The notes below the pieces were generated by a model. It did no database searches. It saw only the letters and a list, made by a program, of their open reading frames with translations, and had not been told where the DNA came from. The position numbers were made by a program, and so were the translations under genes. Below, in pieces: positions 23,792 through 35,900 of a stretch of 37,198 nucleotides of DNA. The DNA lies in assembly GCF_900639985.1 (NCBI RefSeq), contig NZ_CAAAIM010000015.1, positions 1-37,198 of the forward strand. Reading direction: 5' to 3'. This stretch comes from Legionella rowbothamii (GTDB lineage Bacteria > Pseudomonadota > Gammaproteobacteria > Legionellales > Legionellaceae). Numbering within the stretch: the stretch's first letter is position 1; each line of letters opens with the position of its first letter.

Positions 23792-24015
23792 TAGAACCTC
23801 ACTAGTATATTGAAATGTTGATGTCAGGATTTTCTTTCATCCATATTGTGTTATATAAGCCTACGTTTTTTTATTGTATTTTTACCTTTCTATGTAGTGT
23901 TTTTTATACACTTTATTGATGAAATCCTTTTGGCTCGCTTACCAATCAATGCACTAATACGTTTGATCTACTGATTGCAGGCTGATTTATTCTTGATTGG
24001 TAGTCCCTAGGAGCT

Positions 24016-25902
24016 TTATGCTAAATCACTATAATCCTCATTATAGTAAGACAATTTTTTTAAACGTTCCACAACCATCAATGCACGTTGTTGTTCACCA
24101 TTTTCGTACCGTAATTTTGCTAGATAATTTAAATAAAGCTCGGCTTGCTCAGCGGGTATAGGATAGTTTAAACCTTGCTCTAAAATGTGCTGTGCTTCTA
24201 TAAGTTCTTGCTGAGCAACTAATAAGCGACAAAAGGTTATACGGCTTAAGCTATCATGAGGATCTTTGCGCAATGTTTGATAAAAAAAGGCCTGGGCTTG
24301 CTTGGGGTTATTTAATAATAATTGCACTAAGGCACGTTGAGCATAAGGATGGGCATAATAAGGGTTGATGGCTATAGCTTTTTCTATGGCTTGGTTCGCC
24401 TGCATGGTAAATTGGTGAAGCTGGGTCTCGTGTTCAGCATGTTGACCTAGTTGCAAAAGAATATCTGCTCGCTGACTGTAAAGCTCTGCTGATTTGCCCC
24501 AAGCTAAAGCATGCTGATTTTCTTTTAAGGCAAGCTGATATTTACCTTTTTGCATGGCTTCTTCTGTACTAGCGTTATAATGACTCATGAGCAATAATTG
24601 TCCCCAGTTAATGCTCATGAAAAGGAAAAACAATCCAATTAGGCTGTTGAATATCCATTTACTCCTACTTGAGAAATTAATGACTCTAGTAGTAATAAGC
24701 TGTTCTTGTTTCAGTAGACGATGCAAGCAGCCTAAATAACATCCTAATAATAGGTTCATGCTGGGAACATAAAAATTAAAATCCACCATACTATGCAGCG
24801 AGAAGCTCATCAAGGCAGTAAAACAAATCACTAAGCGAATATGCCGCTTCGGATCTAATTGATTTTGCCGTAAGCAATAACCGATAAAAGAATAGCCTAT
24901 GACTATCAAGAGGCTCAATAAGATCAATCCTCCTGGCAAGCCTGTTTCGATTAGTAATTGTAAAAAATCATTATGAGCATATTGTAATAAAGAGCCGTCT
25001 CCTGGAAGACTAAAGGCGGGATAATAATGCATAAAATTAAATATCCCAATCCCATGCCAAGGGCTGTTTTGCCATAAAGCCCATGCTCCTTGCCAAATAA
25101 TCCAACGTGATTTTTCTCGTTGCAAAAGCACTAGACGATGTTGGATTTCAGGTTGGGAAAAAAGACCTAAAATTCCGATAGCGAGCAACAACAAACCGAG
25201 AAAATTTAGGAATCGTTTTTTAACTATTAATTTACGCAGCAGCCAAAACTCCAAAAGCAATCCACTGCCCAAACTGATTAGGACACCGCGACTAAACGCT
25301 GCGAATAAAGCGATTAACAAAATAAAAATACTAATCCCTAAAAGGCCAAGGTAAAAAGCATGATGCTTGCCTGTTTCTTTTTGAATAGGCTGGGTTAAAA
25401 AGTGGCCGTTAATCGTTAATAATGTGAGCATAAAAAACGCTGCTGCAGTATTTTTACTCATAAAAAGACCGCAAGGCATTTGACCTAAAATAAAAAATTG
25501 GAACAATGCATAGCAAGCATTAATTATTCCCAGTAACCAAAGGGTGTAAAAAAATACCTTCCATAAGCTTGTTTTTGATTGGTCGGAAATAAAAAAAATA
25601 AAGATCCACAAACTGCATTGAAAAATACCAAATAAACTACTGAGAGGTACCCATCCTAATAGGGGAGGAATGCAAATCCACAGCAACCATAAAATCAGTA
25701 CGATATGAAGAATGGTGAGCTTACATTTAACTTGCTGGCATTGTGCAGAGAAATAAACCAAAGCTGAGGCTAAAATCAGGGTATAGCTCATCCCTAAGAG
25801 GAAACTATCTTGAGTGCTTTGCCATAATACGGCAAGAGATAATAGTAGGCACAACATGCCTGCTTGGTAATAAGCTTTAAGCTTTATCAAAATATCCGGC
25901 AT
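24016..25902 (-). CDS. O-antigen ligase/polymerase-family membrane protein with TPR tail
   Basis: A 628-residue protein. Residues 1-430 hold about a dozen hydrophobic helices. The large periplasmic loop has the Wzy/WaaL family motif: NSPWHGIGIFNFMHYYPAFS, then LLQYAHNDFLQLLIETGLPG with the conserved His. Residues about 450-610 form tetratricopeptide-like helical pairs (AIEKAIAINPYYAHPYAQRA, then ALVQLLLNNPKQAQAFFYQT). The layout fits WaaL/Wzy proteins and PglL-type O-oligosaccharyltransferases, which move lipid-linked glycans onto lipid A or pilin-like proteins. A pilin-type target cannot be told from this window. The ribosome site is weak (GGGAA). The outer membrane protein gene ends 18 bases upstream, so the two may share a transcript. 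Confidence 0.85.
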   Translation of the reverse strand: MPDILIKLKAYYQAGMLCLLLSLAVLWQSTQDSFLLGMSYTLILASALVYFSAQCQQVKCKLTILHIVLILWLLWICIPPLLGWVPLSSLFGIFQCSLWIFIFFISDQSKTSLWKVFFYTLWLLGIINACYALFQFFILGQMPCGLFMSKNTAAAFFMLTLLTINGHFLTQPIQKETGKHHAFYLGLLGISIFILLIALFAAFSRGVLISLGSGLLLEFWLLRKLIVKKRFLNFLGLLLLAIGILGLFSQPEIQHRLVLLQREKSRWIIWQGAWALWQNSPWHGIGIFNFMHYYPAFSLPGDGSLLQYAHNDFLQLLIETGLPGGLILLSLLIVIGYSFIGYCLRQNQLDPKRHIRLVICFTALMSFSLHSMVDFNFYVPSMNLLLGCYLGCLHRLLKQEQLITTRVINFSSRSKWIFNSLIGLFFLFMSINWGQLLLMSHYNASTEEAMQKGKYQLALKENQHALAWGKSAELYSQRADILLQLGQHAEHETQLHQFTMQANQAIEKAIAINPYYAHPYAQRALVQLLLNNPKQAQAFFYQTLRKDPHDSLSRITFCRLLVAQQELIEAQHILEQGLNYPIPAEQAELYLNYLAKLRYENGEQQRALMVVERLKKLSYYNEDYSDLA

Positions 25903-25919
25903 GTTGTACTGTTCCCAGG

Positions 25920-26891
25920 TTAGGCTTTAGAAACCCACTTTCCTTGGATGAAGGGACCATTTAAAGAAAATTCGTGGCTAGTCGCAGTGGTCTCAAGATT
26001 AAAGACATCACCAGGTAACTGGGTATACATATTGAAATAATGTTGCAACATCCAGCCTGCAGTCAGGTCGAATTGCCCCCTATTCATATTTAATCTATAG
26101 CTTGCGCCAACTTTCATATCGAGGCCTGGAACTATTCTTGTTGTATTACTAAAACCAGTAATAGGACGAATTATAGAGCTGCGAAATTCACCGGATAATT
26201 TAGTTCGTGCCTTTCCAATTAAAAGCGAGGTGGCTCCTTCAGCAAATATAGATAAATTATAAGGTAGTGCTCGTGTTAATTTGCCGCCGAGACGCGGACC
26301 TATACCATCATATTTAGCATTTAAGGAGGTGATTTGATATAAATTTACTGGGCCATTGTCTAATTGTTGAGAGGCTGCTACTTGACGAGTAACTTGGCCA
26401 TTCGCATATTGAAGGCCGCCATGAAGTCTAAGCCCAGTTTGACTGCCTAAGTTCACACTTTGCGCCATTTCCAAATTAACAATATCAATTCTGGGTTTTA
26501 ACCGGAATGCTTCTATACTCGTAGACGCAGGAATGCCATCTGCGGTCCCAGGGAAAAATGCTGTTTTGCTTGCTTGATAGTTATCAATATAGTGCAGCCA
26601 GTTCAAATTAATATCATTGCCGGTATTAAAATAATAGCCTGCCGTCAAGGTAAATCCCCAATCCCAAGGAGAAGATAGATTGCTATAATGTTGATTATCA
26701 GCGCTAATAAAACCGCTTACTATATAAGGATTTAACAGCAAATTCGAAGAAGGCCTAACATACAAAGCCCCGCCACCAATTTCCCATCCTTGCTGTGCAC
26801 AAGGAACTGTCACTGCCTCTTTAGCGCACCCCATAGTACCAGCATAGCTGGTGCTCACCGTGAATAATGTCAATAAAAACTTTTTAAACAT
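25920..26891 (-). CDS. Legionella-type outer membrane beta-barrel protein
   Basis: A 323-residue protein. Signal peptide MFKKFLLTLFTVSTSYAG, then Cys-containing AKEAVTVPCAQQGWEIGGGA and a chain of amphipathic strands (FTLTAGYYFN, INLNWLHYI, GLRLHGGLQYANG, FEL/FDLTAGWMLQHYF). This is the pattern of the Legionella major-outer-membrane-protein-like pore family. The frame is open 78 codons further upstream to 27125, but that part is neither signal-like nor barrel-like. ATG 26891 with AGGG seven bases before it is the true start. The last strand ends in WVSKA rather than a terminal Phe, so assembly may depend on an internal aromatic. Role: porin or adhesin, not determinable here. Confidence 0.82.
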   Translation of the reverse strand: MFKKFLLTLFTVSTSYAGTMGCAKEAVTVPCAQQGWEIGGGALYVRPSSNLLLNPYIVSGFISADNQHYSNLSSPWDWGFTLTAGYYFNTGNDINLNWLHYIDNYQASKTAFFPGTADGIPASTSIEAFRLKPRIDIVNLEMAQSVNLGSQTGLRLHGGLQYANGQVTRQVAASQQLDNGPVNLYQITSLNAKYDGIGPRLGGKLTRALPYNLSIFAEGATSLLIGKARTKLSGEFRSSIIRPITGFSNTTRIVPGLDMKVGASYRLNMNRGQFDLTAGWMLQHYFNMYTQLPGDVFNLETTATSHEFSLNGPFIQGKWVSKA

Positions 26892-27125
26892 GATAATCCC
26901 TAATCCATTGTTTATACGTGGTTTAGTATAATGAAGTCGAGTAGAAATTAGAATATAAATCGTAAGGACCCTGATTACGTGTAATTTTAAATTGCTATTT
27001 GTTAGCGTCCCTTTAACCTTTTTTGCTTCAAAATAATTTAGTTTAATATTCCATAAGGTATTTTCATTAATGTCTGGGAACAAAATTCGAGGTGAGAGTC
27101 GTTTTAGCTGCGATACCCAAATCAT

Positions 27126-29390
27126 TTAAATGAGCTTGATATTAAATTCGTTGCGCTGCATCGGACAGAATAGTTCAATAATTGGCCTATATTCCTTTTT
27201 TTCCGAGAATAAGCGGAACTCACAATCATCATTGAGTTGTGCAATAGTTTCTTGTGGAAGGTCTTCTTTATTCATGGCATACAAAAATTGTCGAAACGCC
27301 AATTGCAGAAGGGGTGGCTTTTCGTGAAAAAAGTTTATTTGAGTTGGCATGCGTTCTTCAATTTTTCTCGCCAAGAAAGCGAAAACTTCGATGATATTCT
27401 GCGCATGTTGATTTTGAGTCTCGCTTAAAGATAACGCTGTGGTGGTATAAGGTGTATAAGTAGGAGGAGTTAAAATTAAGTCCATGAGTTCATTTGTTAA
27501 CAAATGTTTGTTTTGGGGGGTAATTAACAAAATGCTCTGAACCATAGATGTGAAGTCGTATCCAACTAGTTCGCCATAATTGATTATGTTTTGCCAATTT
27601 TGCTTCGAAAAACGAACAGTGATTTCTTTAAAATGTGATAAAAACATAAAAAATGTAGGACTGCTAAAGAAGGGCTGAAATGGTTCTAAATAAGTTCGTA
27701 CCGGCCTTGTAGGAAGGTTTGTTAAATCAACCTTGCTTAAAAAAACAGGGACTATTTCATCTACGATGCTGTCAATGGCATCTTTAGGGAGCATTTTTTT
27801 GATGGATCTGTTCACTAGGGGAAGGGCTTGTTCGGCTAGGTACGTTGATCTTATGTATTCCGGAATAGAGGGTTCTTCAACGTTCGGATGGCTGTCTATT
27901 TTTTTCTTGATCTCTGCAATAGGTTGTTGGAAAAAATCAACGCCGTATAGAGTAACAATATCTTTTAATATTATCGTTAATTGGCGGTGGCTTTGTTGAA
28001 CGAACAATAAAATCATTTCAGTATTGACTGATATTTCTTGGCCCAGTAAAAAATTAATTGCAGAAATAGATTCATGTACACCATAGCTAATTGAATGCTC
28101 TGCTACTAAATTTATTAGGTCAACTAAATTGATAACAGATTTAGGGGGGGGCGTAAGAGTTAGGCGGGCCTTCATTTGCTCTAATAATGCATCTAGGTTT
28201 ATTTGATAATTTGTTTCGATAAATGCATGTTTTGATTTAAGGGAGTGAATAGCCATGATTAATAAATCAATAATCCGGTTGTGTCGATATCGTTCTGGTT
28301 CCGAGTTTCCGGATGGATAAGTGATTCTACTATTGATATATGACCACACACTTTCTTTTTCAGTACTATTAGGAATTATAGCAAAGTCGTTTATTTTTTC
28401 GAAAAGGGAAGAAAGTATTGCACTACTATTAATAGCAAGGCTTTTATTAATAGCTAAGTTTTTTAATGCGGGGCACAATTCATTTGTTAAGAAGTAAAGA
28501 GCCCCTGGCTCAAATTGGCATAAGGCCATAAAGTGGTAATAGGCATCGTGCATTGCAATGCTAAGTTTAGAGCTTTCGGTGTGATGTACTGATACTACGT
28601 TATTCTTCACCCATGTCGAATAAAGACTAATCGGATGACAATTGTGTTGATGAAAATCTCTGTGCAGCGTGTCTACGTTAATTTGACCAAAAATAGGTTC
28701 CATTGTCACTTGATGAGTTGGGTTGCATTCTTGTGCCAATGCTCGGATGAAACTAATAGACGGTACTATTCGCGTATCGTTAAATGGTGTTGCTGAACTT
28801 ACATTGATACGCCCGCCTGGCCTAATTGTGTTATAAAGCAGAGGATCATCGTCACGGGTAGCGGTTACTTTAAAAAAAATGCTATTAATTCCCGATAGGG
28901 AATCAATTATCTGTTTAAGCCTCTCTTTAGGTACCATAGGGAAATCTTTACGCAATTGTTTAATATATTCTCGAAGCAGTTTTTTGTTTTCCGGTAAGTT
29001 CGTGCTAAAGAGTTTAATTTTTTCGGGATAGCTCTGTAAGGCCGCATGAATAAAATAACTTTGTAAGAAATCATCCTTATCAAGACAGGGTAGGCAATGC
29101 TGATCTTGTTCTCTTATTTTTATATGACTTAAAAAACCAGATAAATCTTCTTCTACACCAGGATAGGTTAATTGTTTATTAATATAGAGATAGGAGAGAT
29201 AGGCGTATGTTAAATACAGTTCGTATTGATTATAGGGTTCGGTAGTATGGTTTTCTGCTTGAAAAAAGGGGTGCTTCAGGTCAGGTAGGTTTAATGACTG
29301 AATTAGATCACTTAAGTCTTGATGTTTAGCACTATCTAATTCATTGATTTTTTTAGTAAGACGGCTGTTTTTAATATACCTAACTAGCAT
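27126..29390 (-). CDS. Large protein of unknown function, effector candidate
   Basis: A 754-residue soluble protein without signal peptide or membrane helix. The N-terminal 170 residues are helical. A more conserved-looking central part (about 180-290) contains RPGGRINVSSATPFNDTRIV, QINVDTLHRDFHQHNCHPIS and IAMHDAYYHFMALCQ, with several His and Asp that could bind metal or act in catalysis. The rest is long helical. I do not recognise the family. Size, solubility and a giant kinase-ankyrin gene divergent from it are consistent with a Dot/Icm effector, but that is inference. I choose ATG 29390, with GGGGTG five bases upstream, over a TTG at 29402. Confidence 0.7.
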   Translation of the reverse strand: MLVRYIKNSRLTKKINELDSAKHQDLSDLIQSLNLPDLKHPFFQAENHTTEPYNQYELYLTYAYLSYLYINKQLTYPGVEEDLSGFLSHIKIREQDQHCLPCLDKDDFLQSYFIHAALQSYPEKIKLFSTNLPENKKLLREYIKQLRKDFPMVPKERLKQIIDSLSGINSIFFKVTATRDDDPLLYNTIRPGGRINVSSATPFNDTRIVPSISFIRALAQECNPTHQVTMEPIFGQINVDTLHRDFHQHNCHPISLYSTWVKNNVVSVHHTESSKLSIAMHDAYYHFMALCQFEPGALYFLTNELCPALKNLAINKSLAINSSAILSSLFEKINDFAIIPNSTEKESVWSYINSRITYPSGNSEPERYRHNRIIDLLIMAIHSLKSKHAFIETNYQINLDALLEQMKARLTLTPPPKSVINLVDLINLVAEHSISYGVHESISAINFLLGQEISVNTEMILLFVQQSHRQLTIILKDIVTLYGVDFFQQPIAEIKKKIDSHPNVEEPSIPEYIRSTYLAEQALPLVNRSIKKMLPKDAIDSIVDEIVPVFLSKVDLTNLPTRPVRTYLEPFQPFFSSPTFFMFLSHFKEITVRFSKQNWQNIINYGELVGYDFTSMVQSILLITPQNKHLLTNELMDLILTPPTYTPYTTTALSLSETQNQHAQNIIEVFAFLARKIEERMPTQINFFHEKPPLLQLAFRQFLYAMNKEDLPQETIAQLNDDCEFRLFSEKKEYRPIIELFCPMQRNEFNIKLI

Positions 29391-29963
29391 TTCACACCCC
29401 AAGCGCCACTCTTCTATCTATTTTGCTATAAAGTTTGTGTTTAGAATCATTATCGTAGAATATTTGGACAGTTATCGCAAGAGGATTTGTTCTTTGGGGG
29501 TGCTCGCTCAATGTTTACTAAACTGACCTTGATGAAAGTCGGCTGCTGGCAATTTAAAAGTTATTATATCAAAAAACAATTTATTTATATTATTCGCCAA
29601 AAACACATTCTACGAATTCCCAAATTAGTTTTTTCCTAGTTTGAGGTTAGGAAATTCAAAAGGACATGGAATAATTTTGTATTGGGTAAAATTGGATCGA
29701 GAGCCCTTATGTTATAAATTGCTGTGAATAAATAGCGCCCTTCTTTGCCTGTAACCAATCAGGAAAGATGGAATTATCCCGTTAGGTGCTATGAATCGGT
29801 TTTGCTGAGAATGCAGTCCAGTGGGGTAGTTCCTGATTAGTGTTTTACTCGCCAAGCCCAAGAGTTTTGTTGTGGGTTAGCTCTATGCCCAATAGTTTAA
29901 TTTTTCCTTAAGAAAGATAAGCTAAAATTTATAACACATTGGCTTTAATTAAGTTGCTCAAGC
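29391..29963. promoter_or_regulatory. Divergent intergenic region before the giant gene
   Basis: About 570 bases with no convincing reading frame. It must hold the promoters of the 754-residue protein gene and the giant plus-strand gene. Near 29897-29915, TTTAATTTTT followed by CCTTAAGA is loosely like the paired TTAA sites bound by PmrA in front of Legionella effector genes, but the match is poor. Confidence 0.4.
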
Positions 29964-32900
29964 ATGAAATTTTGTAGAAAATTTATTAATGGTATCGATT
30001 CTATTAATTTTGTTGGGCCTTCGTCTGATGTTCTTAAAAAATTGTTAATTGTATTTGCTTACCAAGAGCTAAAAAGAGAACATGAGCAACTTTTGAGGCA
30101 GTTATCAGACTTACCAGAGGGCATTCCTGATAATTTTGTAGCGAATGAGCAGTTAGAAGAATACAAAAAAAAGCAGAGAGAATTTATAGAACAAATAGTG
30201 ATCCGGATGAGCGCTATTTCTGATGAATATAACCATTCTCTTGAGCTTAGCGTGGAACCCATTATTGATGATTTGCCTGCGTTTATTAAATTACTTGCGC
30301 AAAATTTTCGTGATATAAAACACTTGGCTTACACGCTTTCTGATGCGCCATCTACCATTAAAAAACTACAAACTCAATTGTATATTGAGGTGCTCTCTAA
30401 GTTGGAGCATGAAGAACAGGAAGTTCAGTTACAAACATTATCATTGTCAAATATTCAAGACATGATAACTCAGGCTATTAGCCTTTATGAAAATAACTCA
30501 CATGATGTTCAATTGGGTAATCAATGTCAACGAATTGTCCATATGGGTTTTTATGAAATTATAAGACGTGATTGCAATAATGTATCTCTGAAGAGCGAAT
30601 CTAATAAATACATTGAATATCAACAGGTTATAGGTCTTTTGCATTCTAAATTAATCAATGTTAATCAATCCCCTGTAATTGATAATCTTAGTCAATATAA
30701 AGCCTCTAATGGAAAATCTATTGGTGATTTGTTGGTAGAGGCTGAAAAAAAATTGCAAATAGGTATAACAGGGGACTGGAGCAATGATGAACGAATCAAC
30801 GCGTTTAAAGCAAGGAAAGAGCTGTTTCATGCATTAAGGTTTGGCCAGGAAGATCGCCGAGAATATGCAAAAAAGACACAAGCGAACCTCATACGTGATT
30901 TATTTTGGGCTAGAAACATCAGAGATATGGAGTTATTTACTAAAAGCAAAGTTACTGATGATGTTTTTGCTAGTCTCGCCCAAAAACGATATTTGCAAGA
31001 GGATGTAGTTTTTAAAGTACAAAAAGAACCGAAAGCTTATACGCCTGGTCAGGATCTAAAGTTCATCAAGTTTCAGGATATTCTAGCCGAGGTTTATCAG
31101 GGGGCCAAAGACAAAGGGCTTAAAAAAGGCGGCAATACTGATAAATTCAATGCAAGTGAACCTAAAATTGAGCAACACATAAAAGATACATTTAAAAAAC
31201 AGTGTGTGAACCCAATCGTCAAATTGTTGCCTAATGGAGAAATAGAGGTCAATTTCTCTTACTTCAATTGTGATGAGGCATTTGCTAAAAAGCTGATTGA
31301 TATTATTGGAAAGAATGGGGGGTTTAGGCGAGTGCTTGAGAAAGCATTAATGGATGTATTTCTCAAGGAATCAACTGTTACGAGTAAAGTCCAGGGAGTT
31401 AGCTTAAGAGGTAGATCACTTGTAGCTATAGAACGACAAATTGTGGGAATGACACACTCTGGTGAGCTCTCTGAAGAGCAAGCTCAGGCCTTCTTAGAAC
31501 AATTAGCTACAGTTAAAAGCCAGATTAATAAAACTCAAGTATCAGAAATTAGCCATTTAAACTTAGATAACAGTGATGAATTATTAGTACGCAAGTTATT
31601 GGAATTGTATTCTGTCTATGGTTATCAACAAGTTAAAGATGCCTTCAATGCGCCTACCCCTGCGATTAAATCGCACGTTTCATTAACCCTGGAAACGGCA
31701 TTTAAACACCTTCAGGCTGGTCATTTTAAACAAGCTTTAGAACTATCGGGACTTGATGGGTATTTGAACGATGCATATCAAAAACTATCCCAATTAAATC
31801 CTTCTGAAGCTGCGGAATCAGTTAAGCCCATTATTGAAAAATCAATTGTAATTTCTTCCTCTGCACGAGAAAGGCAAGAATTGTCAGAAGAGTTAGAGAA
31901 TGCCTTTAAATCAGGAAGTGATATTGCTAAGAAAGTTGAAGCGATATTTCTTAAAGAATATCGTTCTATGGTACCCACATTGAATTTAAAAACGCCTGAA
32001 GAAATTACGTACATGGAAGAGCAAGTTAAGATCATGGCAGAAGAAATGTCTCGATTGTATGAGCGGACGGAAAAAGGTGAACCTTCCCTAACGGGTGCAG
32101 AACAAGATGCTTATTTTTCTATTTTAAAAGAAATAGCAACTGCCATAAAACCTGCTGATATTAGTGGTGTTCAATTCAAGGTGCAACATTCTGTTACAGG
32201 TCAATTTACAGTAAAGGTTTCGGATGAAAAAGGACAGCAGGTTGCCTCAGTTTCTGTTGATATTGGTGGAATAAAACTTCCTTATTCTTTGGTGAAACCT
32301 GCTGGTGGGGATTTTATTTTTTCGTATGGTGGTAGTCGCGGGATTATCGCCCCCTTTGAAGGATTGGACGAAGCCTACCGTGGGGGTGAGAAGAAAGGAC
32401 GTTTATTTACTCATAGCAAACTGTTGGGAGTTGGCCAATACGGCTCAGTAAAAGAGGTTGAAAGCTTATTATCCGGTTTAAACCAAATCATTAAAAAAGG
32501 ATATGTACCTAATAATGATGCGGCACCTACTTTTCAAGACACCAGTCGTAACGATCTAAGAACACGACCTATTACAGCACGTGATGATCCTTTATACCGA
32601 ATTGAAAGCGATATTCTGCAGAATTATTCCAGGGCAGCGCAAGAAAAATATGGGCTGATTTCTGGTGGCACTCAGTATTGGATCAAAAATGATAAGGCTA
32701 GAATGGCTGGGAGATTGTTTTCCAAGACCGGCACCCCTCGTCAATATCTAATTTTAACTGAACGTGCAAAAGGGGAGACCTATGCTGATACGGCTAACAA
32801 GAAATTAAATTTATATACTAAGGCTGATATTGCTTATCACGACCCTATAAAAAGAGGGCGTTCTAGCGCACAAGAAGCGCTCGATTCTCTCAAAGAAAGT

Positions 32901-35900
32901 CTTGAGTTATCGCAAGAAATTGTTAGAGAGGCCCAACGATTTGCCGATTTGGGTTTTTCACATAATGACATTAAGCCAGAAAACTTCCTTTACAAAAAGA
33001 ATCCTGATGGTAGTTATCAAGTAAAATACATTGACTGGGCAACTGGAGGATTTGAACGAATTCAGGAAGGACAGAAATCAAAATCGGTTGCAGAGGTTTT
33101 TGCTGAGATATTCGGTGCTGACTTGCCAAACAGTACTAATCCCGAAGGGAATAAATGCGTTGACGCTAGTGGGCGCTACATAGAGAAAAGTGATGAAGGT
33201 TTTCGTTATGGTGTGGACCCAACGTTACAGATCTTACATGGCGCGCGTAATGGCACTCTACCTTATATTAGCCCTACCGTGTTGGGGCACGACCGAAGTG
33301 TACAGCCTGCGTCAGATAGTATACCTAAGCCTGAATTAAATACCGTGTTAAAAAATAGCCAACCGGATATGGATGATTGGGCTTTAACGACCATGATTTT
33401 TGGTATTTGCAACCGTCAGGCCTATTTTACTTTAGTAAAAGGACGTGCTGTCACCGATTATATTGTTCCCGGCATTTTAGATATTGATGGAAAAAAACCA
33501 TTGGGATTAAAAATTGTTGATGTAGCTAAATTCAATCAGTATTTTGCTTGTGGCATGGATGTAATACAAGAAAGTGACGTATACAGTAACAAAGATGCAG
33601 TGATGTATATTCCTTCCAACCAGCGTGAAGGAGAGCCGCTCCATTTATATCGTCGTTTACAAATGATCCAGGATTCATTACGTGAATCTTTACGGGCTCA
33701 AGGAGAGATACTAGAAGATAATCCTGAGCACCAAATTCTCAATGATATTAATGCCATTTTAACTCGAGTTCGTAGTGTAGTTGGTAGTGGTGAGGGGTTT
33801 AATAAAATCCAGCTTAAGGACATTATAGCAGCGTCACAGCAATGCATTAAACGCTACGAAAATCTTCATAATCTTGGGTATAAGCAGTCACTTGAACATG
33901 CCGAGACATTACAAGCGATTTTTAACGAGCACGCTCGATCTAACTTAAGAGCAGATGAGTTGTTAGTCGAGGTAGGCGAATTAAAACGAATGGATATTTT
34001 ATGCACCTATCCAAAGACAAAAGAGCAGATAGAGAATGCAATTGCAATTTTAGATCAGGCAATTGATGAGCCTCAGTTTAGTGATAAATTTATTGGGGAG
34101 CATGCCCCATTTAGATCATTATTAGCGGAGTCTATATCTACAGGTCAAAATCAAATTCTAAATTCCTTGTTAGGCAAAATAACCCAACCTAATCAGGCAT
34201 TTATTGGTCAAGTCAAAGCGAATGGTTTACTGCATTACGCCGCAGAACAAGGTATGACCGATGTTTTTTCTAATTTAATTAAGGCTTTAACTAAGGCGGG
34301 AGCAACCTCGGAAGAATTATTCGAATTAATGATGACTGAGTATGGTCCAACGAAACAAGTTAAAACGGCACCTTATATTAAATGGTCAACAAATGGCTTT
34401 CATATTGCTATTCGTAATAACAATAAGGAGCAATTAACTACTATTCTAAATTTGTTACCTAAGGGGCACGCTTATGATGAGTTCATTAATCAAGCACTAC
34501 ATCTTTGTGCTGTACTGGGGAATAAAGATCTATTTAACCAAATACTCACTAAGTACAATGAGCTAAATTCTGGAGTGGTAGATCAGATTAATCCACAAAA
34601 AATGCTTAAGTTGGTTTTTCCACCAGATGGCATGTCTCCTTATCATTTATTTTTAGCCGATGAAAATACTTTAGAGGCCATTCCTTTTGCTCAACTTCAA
34701 GCAATGGTCGATGTTGCAAAAATATTCTTATTAAAGCCACCCGTTGAAACGAATGCTTATCCTCTTTTGATTGCTGCAAAAAATGGTAATTATTCTGGGG
34801 TAAAAAATCTCATTCAATTAGCTGATGACATTTCTCTTTCTAAGGCTGAGTTTACACAACTGTTTACTCAACGTGATGAAGAAGGCAAGAACTTATTTAA
34901 TTACATTTTAGAACAAGGCCAGTATACCGTTCTGACCGCAATGTTGGCTCATATTAAGGCCAAATGCGAAGAGCCAGAGAAGGTTCTGGTTCACTTACTA
35001 AGTAATCCACATCCAGTAAATCCGCTAAGAAATTTTTTAAATTCTGAAAAGAGTGAAACGAATCAATTTAAGATATTAAATCAATTATTTGATGAAATTT
35101 CTCCAGATTTCAGAACAAAAGAATTACAGCAATGCCGTATTGTTGCATTATTAGTTAATAAAGATTGGCTGATTGAAAAAGCAAGTAACTCTAATAGCCA
35201 TCCAGCATTACGTGATTTATTACATAATGATAAGTTATCAACTGAACTGAAACTGGGGCTATTTAAAAAACTGGTTGATGACGCGTCAGAAGATACGGCA
35301 AAAAAATTCTATAGCAAATTGTTAAAGGAAATAACACCTCGTGTAGAAATAGATGTTCAAGTTGTGGCATTAAATTTACCTGTTAAAATCTTACAAGAGG
35401 TAGCACGCCAAGGTAATGATTTGAATTCATTAATTGCTACTTTAGTACCGGACCAGGATTTACTAAATAGATTAAGGGAGCAAGTACAAAGCTTAACTCA
35501 AGAGCAAGAAAAGCTAGGCGAGTTATTACTTGCTGAGCAATCCACTATAAGCCAAACCAAAGAAATGCTACGAGTCCAAGCAAGGCAACTGGATCTTGCA
35601 GAAGATATGGTGCGGAAGTTACGTGCAGAGGGTGATACGAAAGCCTTTGCTTACACGTCTAAAGTCGATGAGTTGCAATTAACGCTTGCCAAAAATGATG
35701 AGCAATCCGAGAAAGCAGCCCAGATTTTGCGCGAAACCCAAGAGCAGCATCAACTGGACTTAGAGCAACTTGAAAGGCGCCTACTCTTGGCAGAAAACGC
35801 TCGTAAACAAGTTGTGGACGATCTGGTTCGTGTGCAGGAGCAATTAGAGGAACAGGTTTTAGCCGTCCGCGGCTTAGAACATCAGGTGGTGGAATTAAGC

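Noticed and set aside
26892..27125. N-terminal extension of the outer membrane protein frame up to 27125
   Set aside because: The signal peptide and ribosome site are at 26891; the extension is not protein-like.
29344..29526. Plus-strand frame at the divergent start of the 754-residue protein gene
   Set aside because: It overlaps the N-terminus of the minus-strand gene and has no ribosome site or recognisable sequence.
29897..29915. Possible PmrA binding site before the giant gene
   Set aside because: Only part of the paired TTAA-type consensus is present; not reported as a feature on its own.
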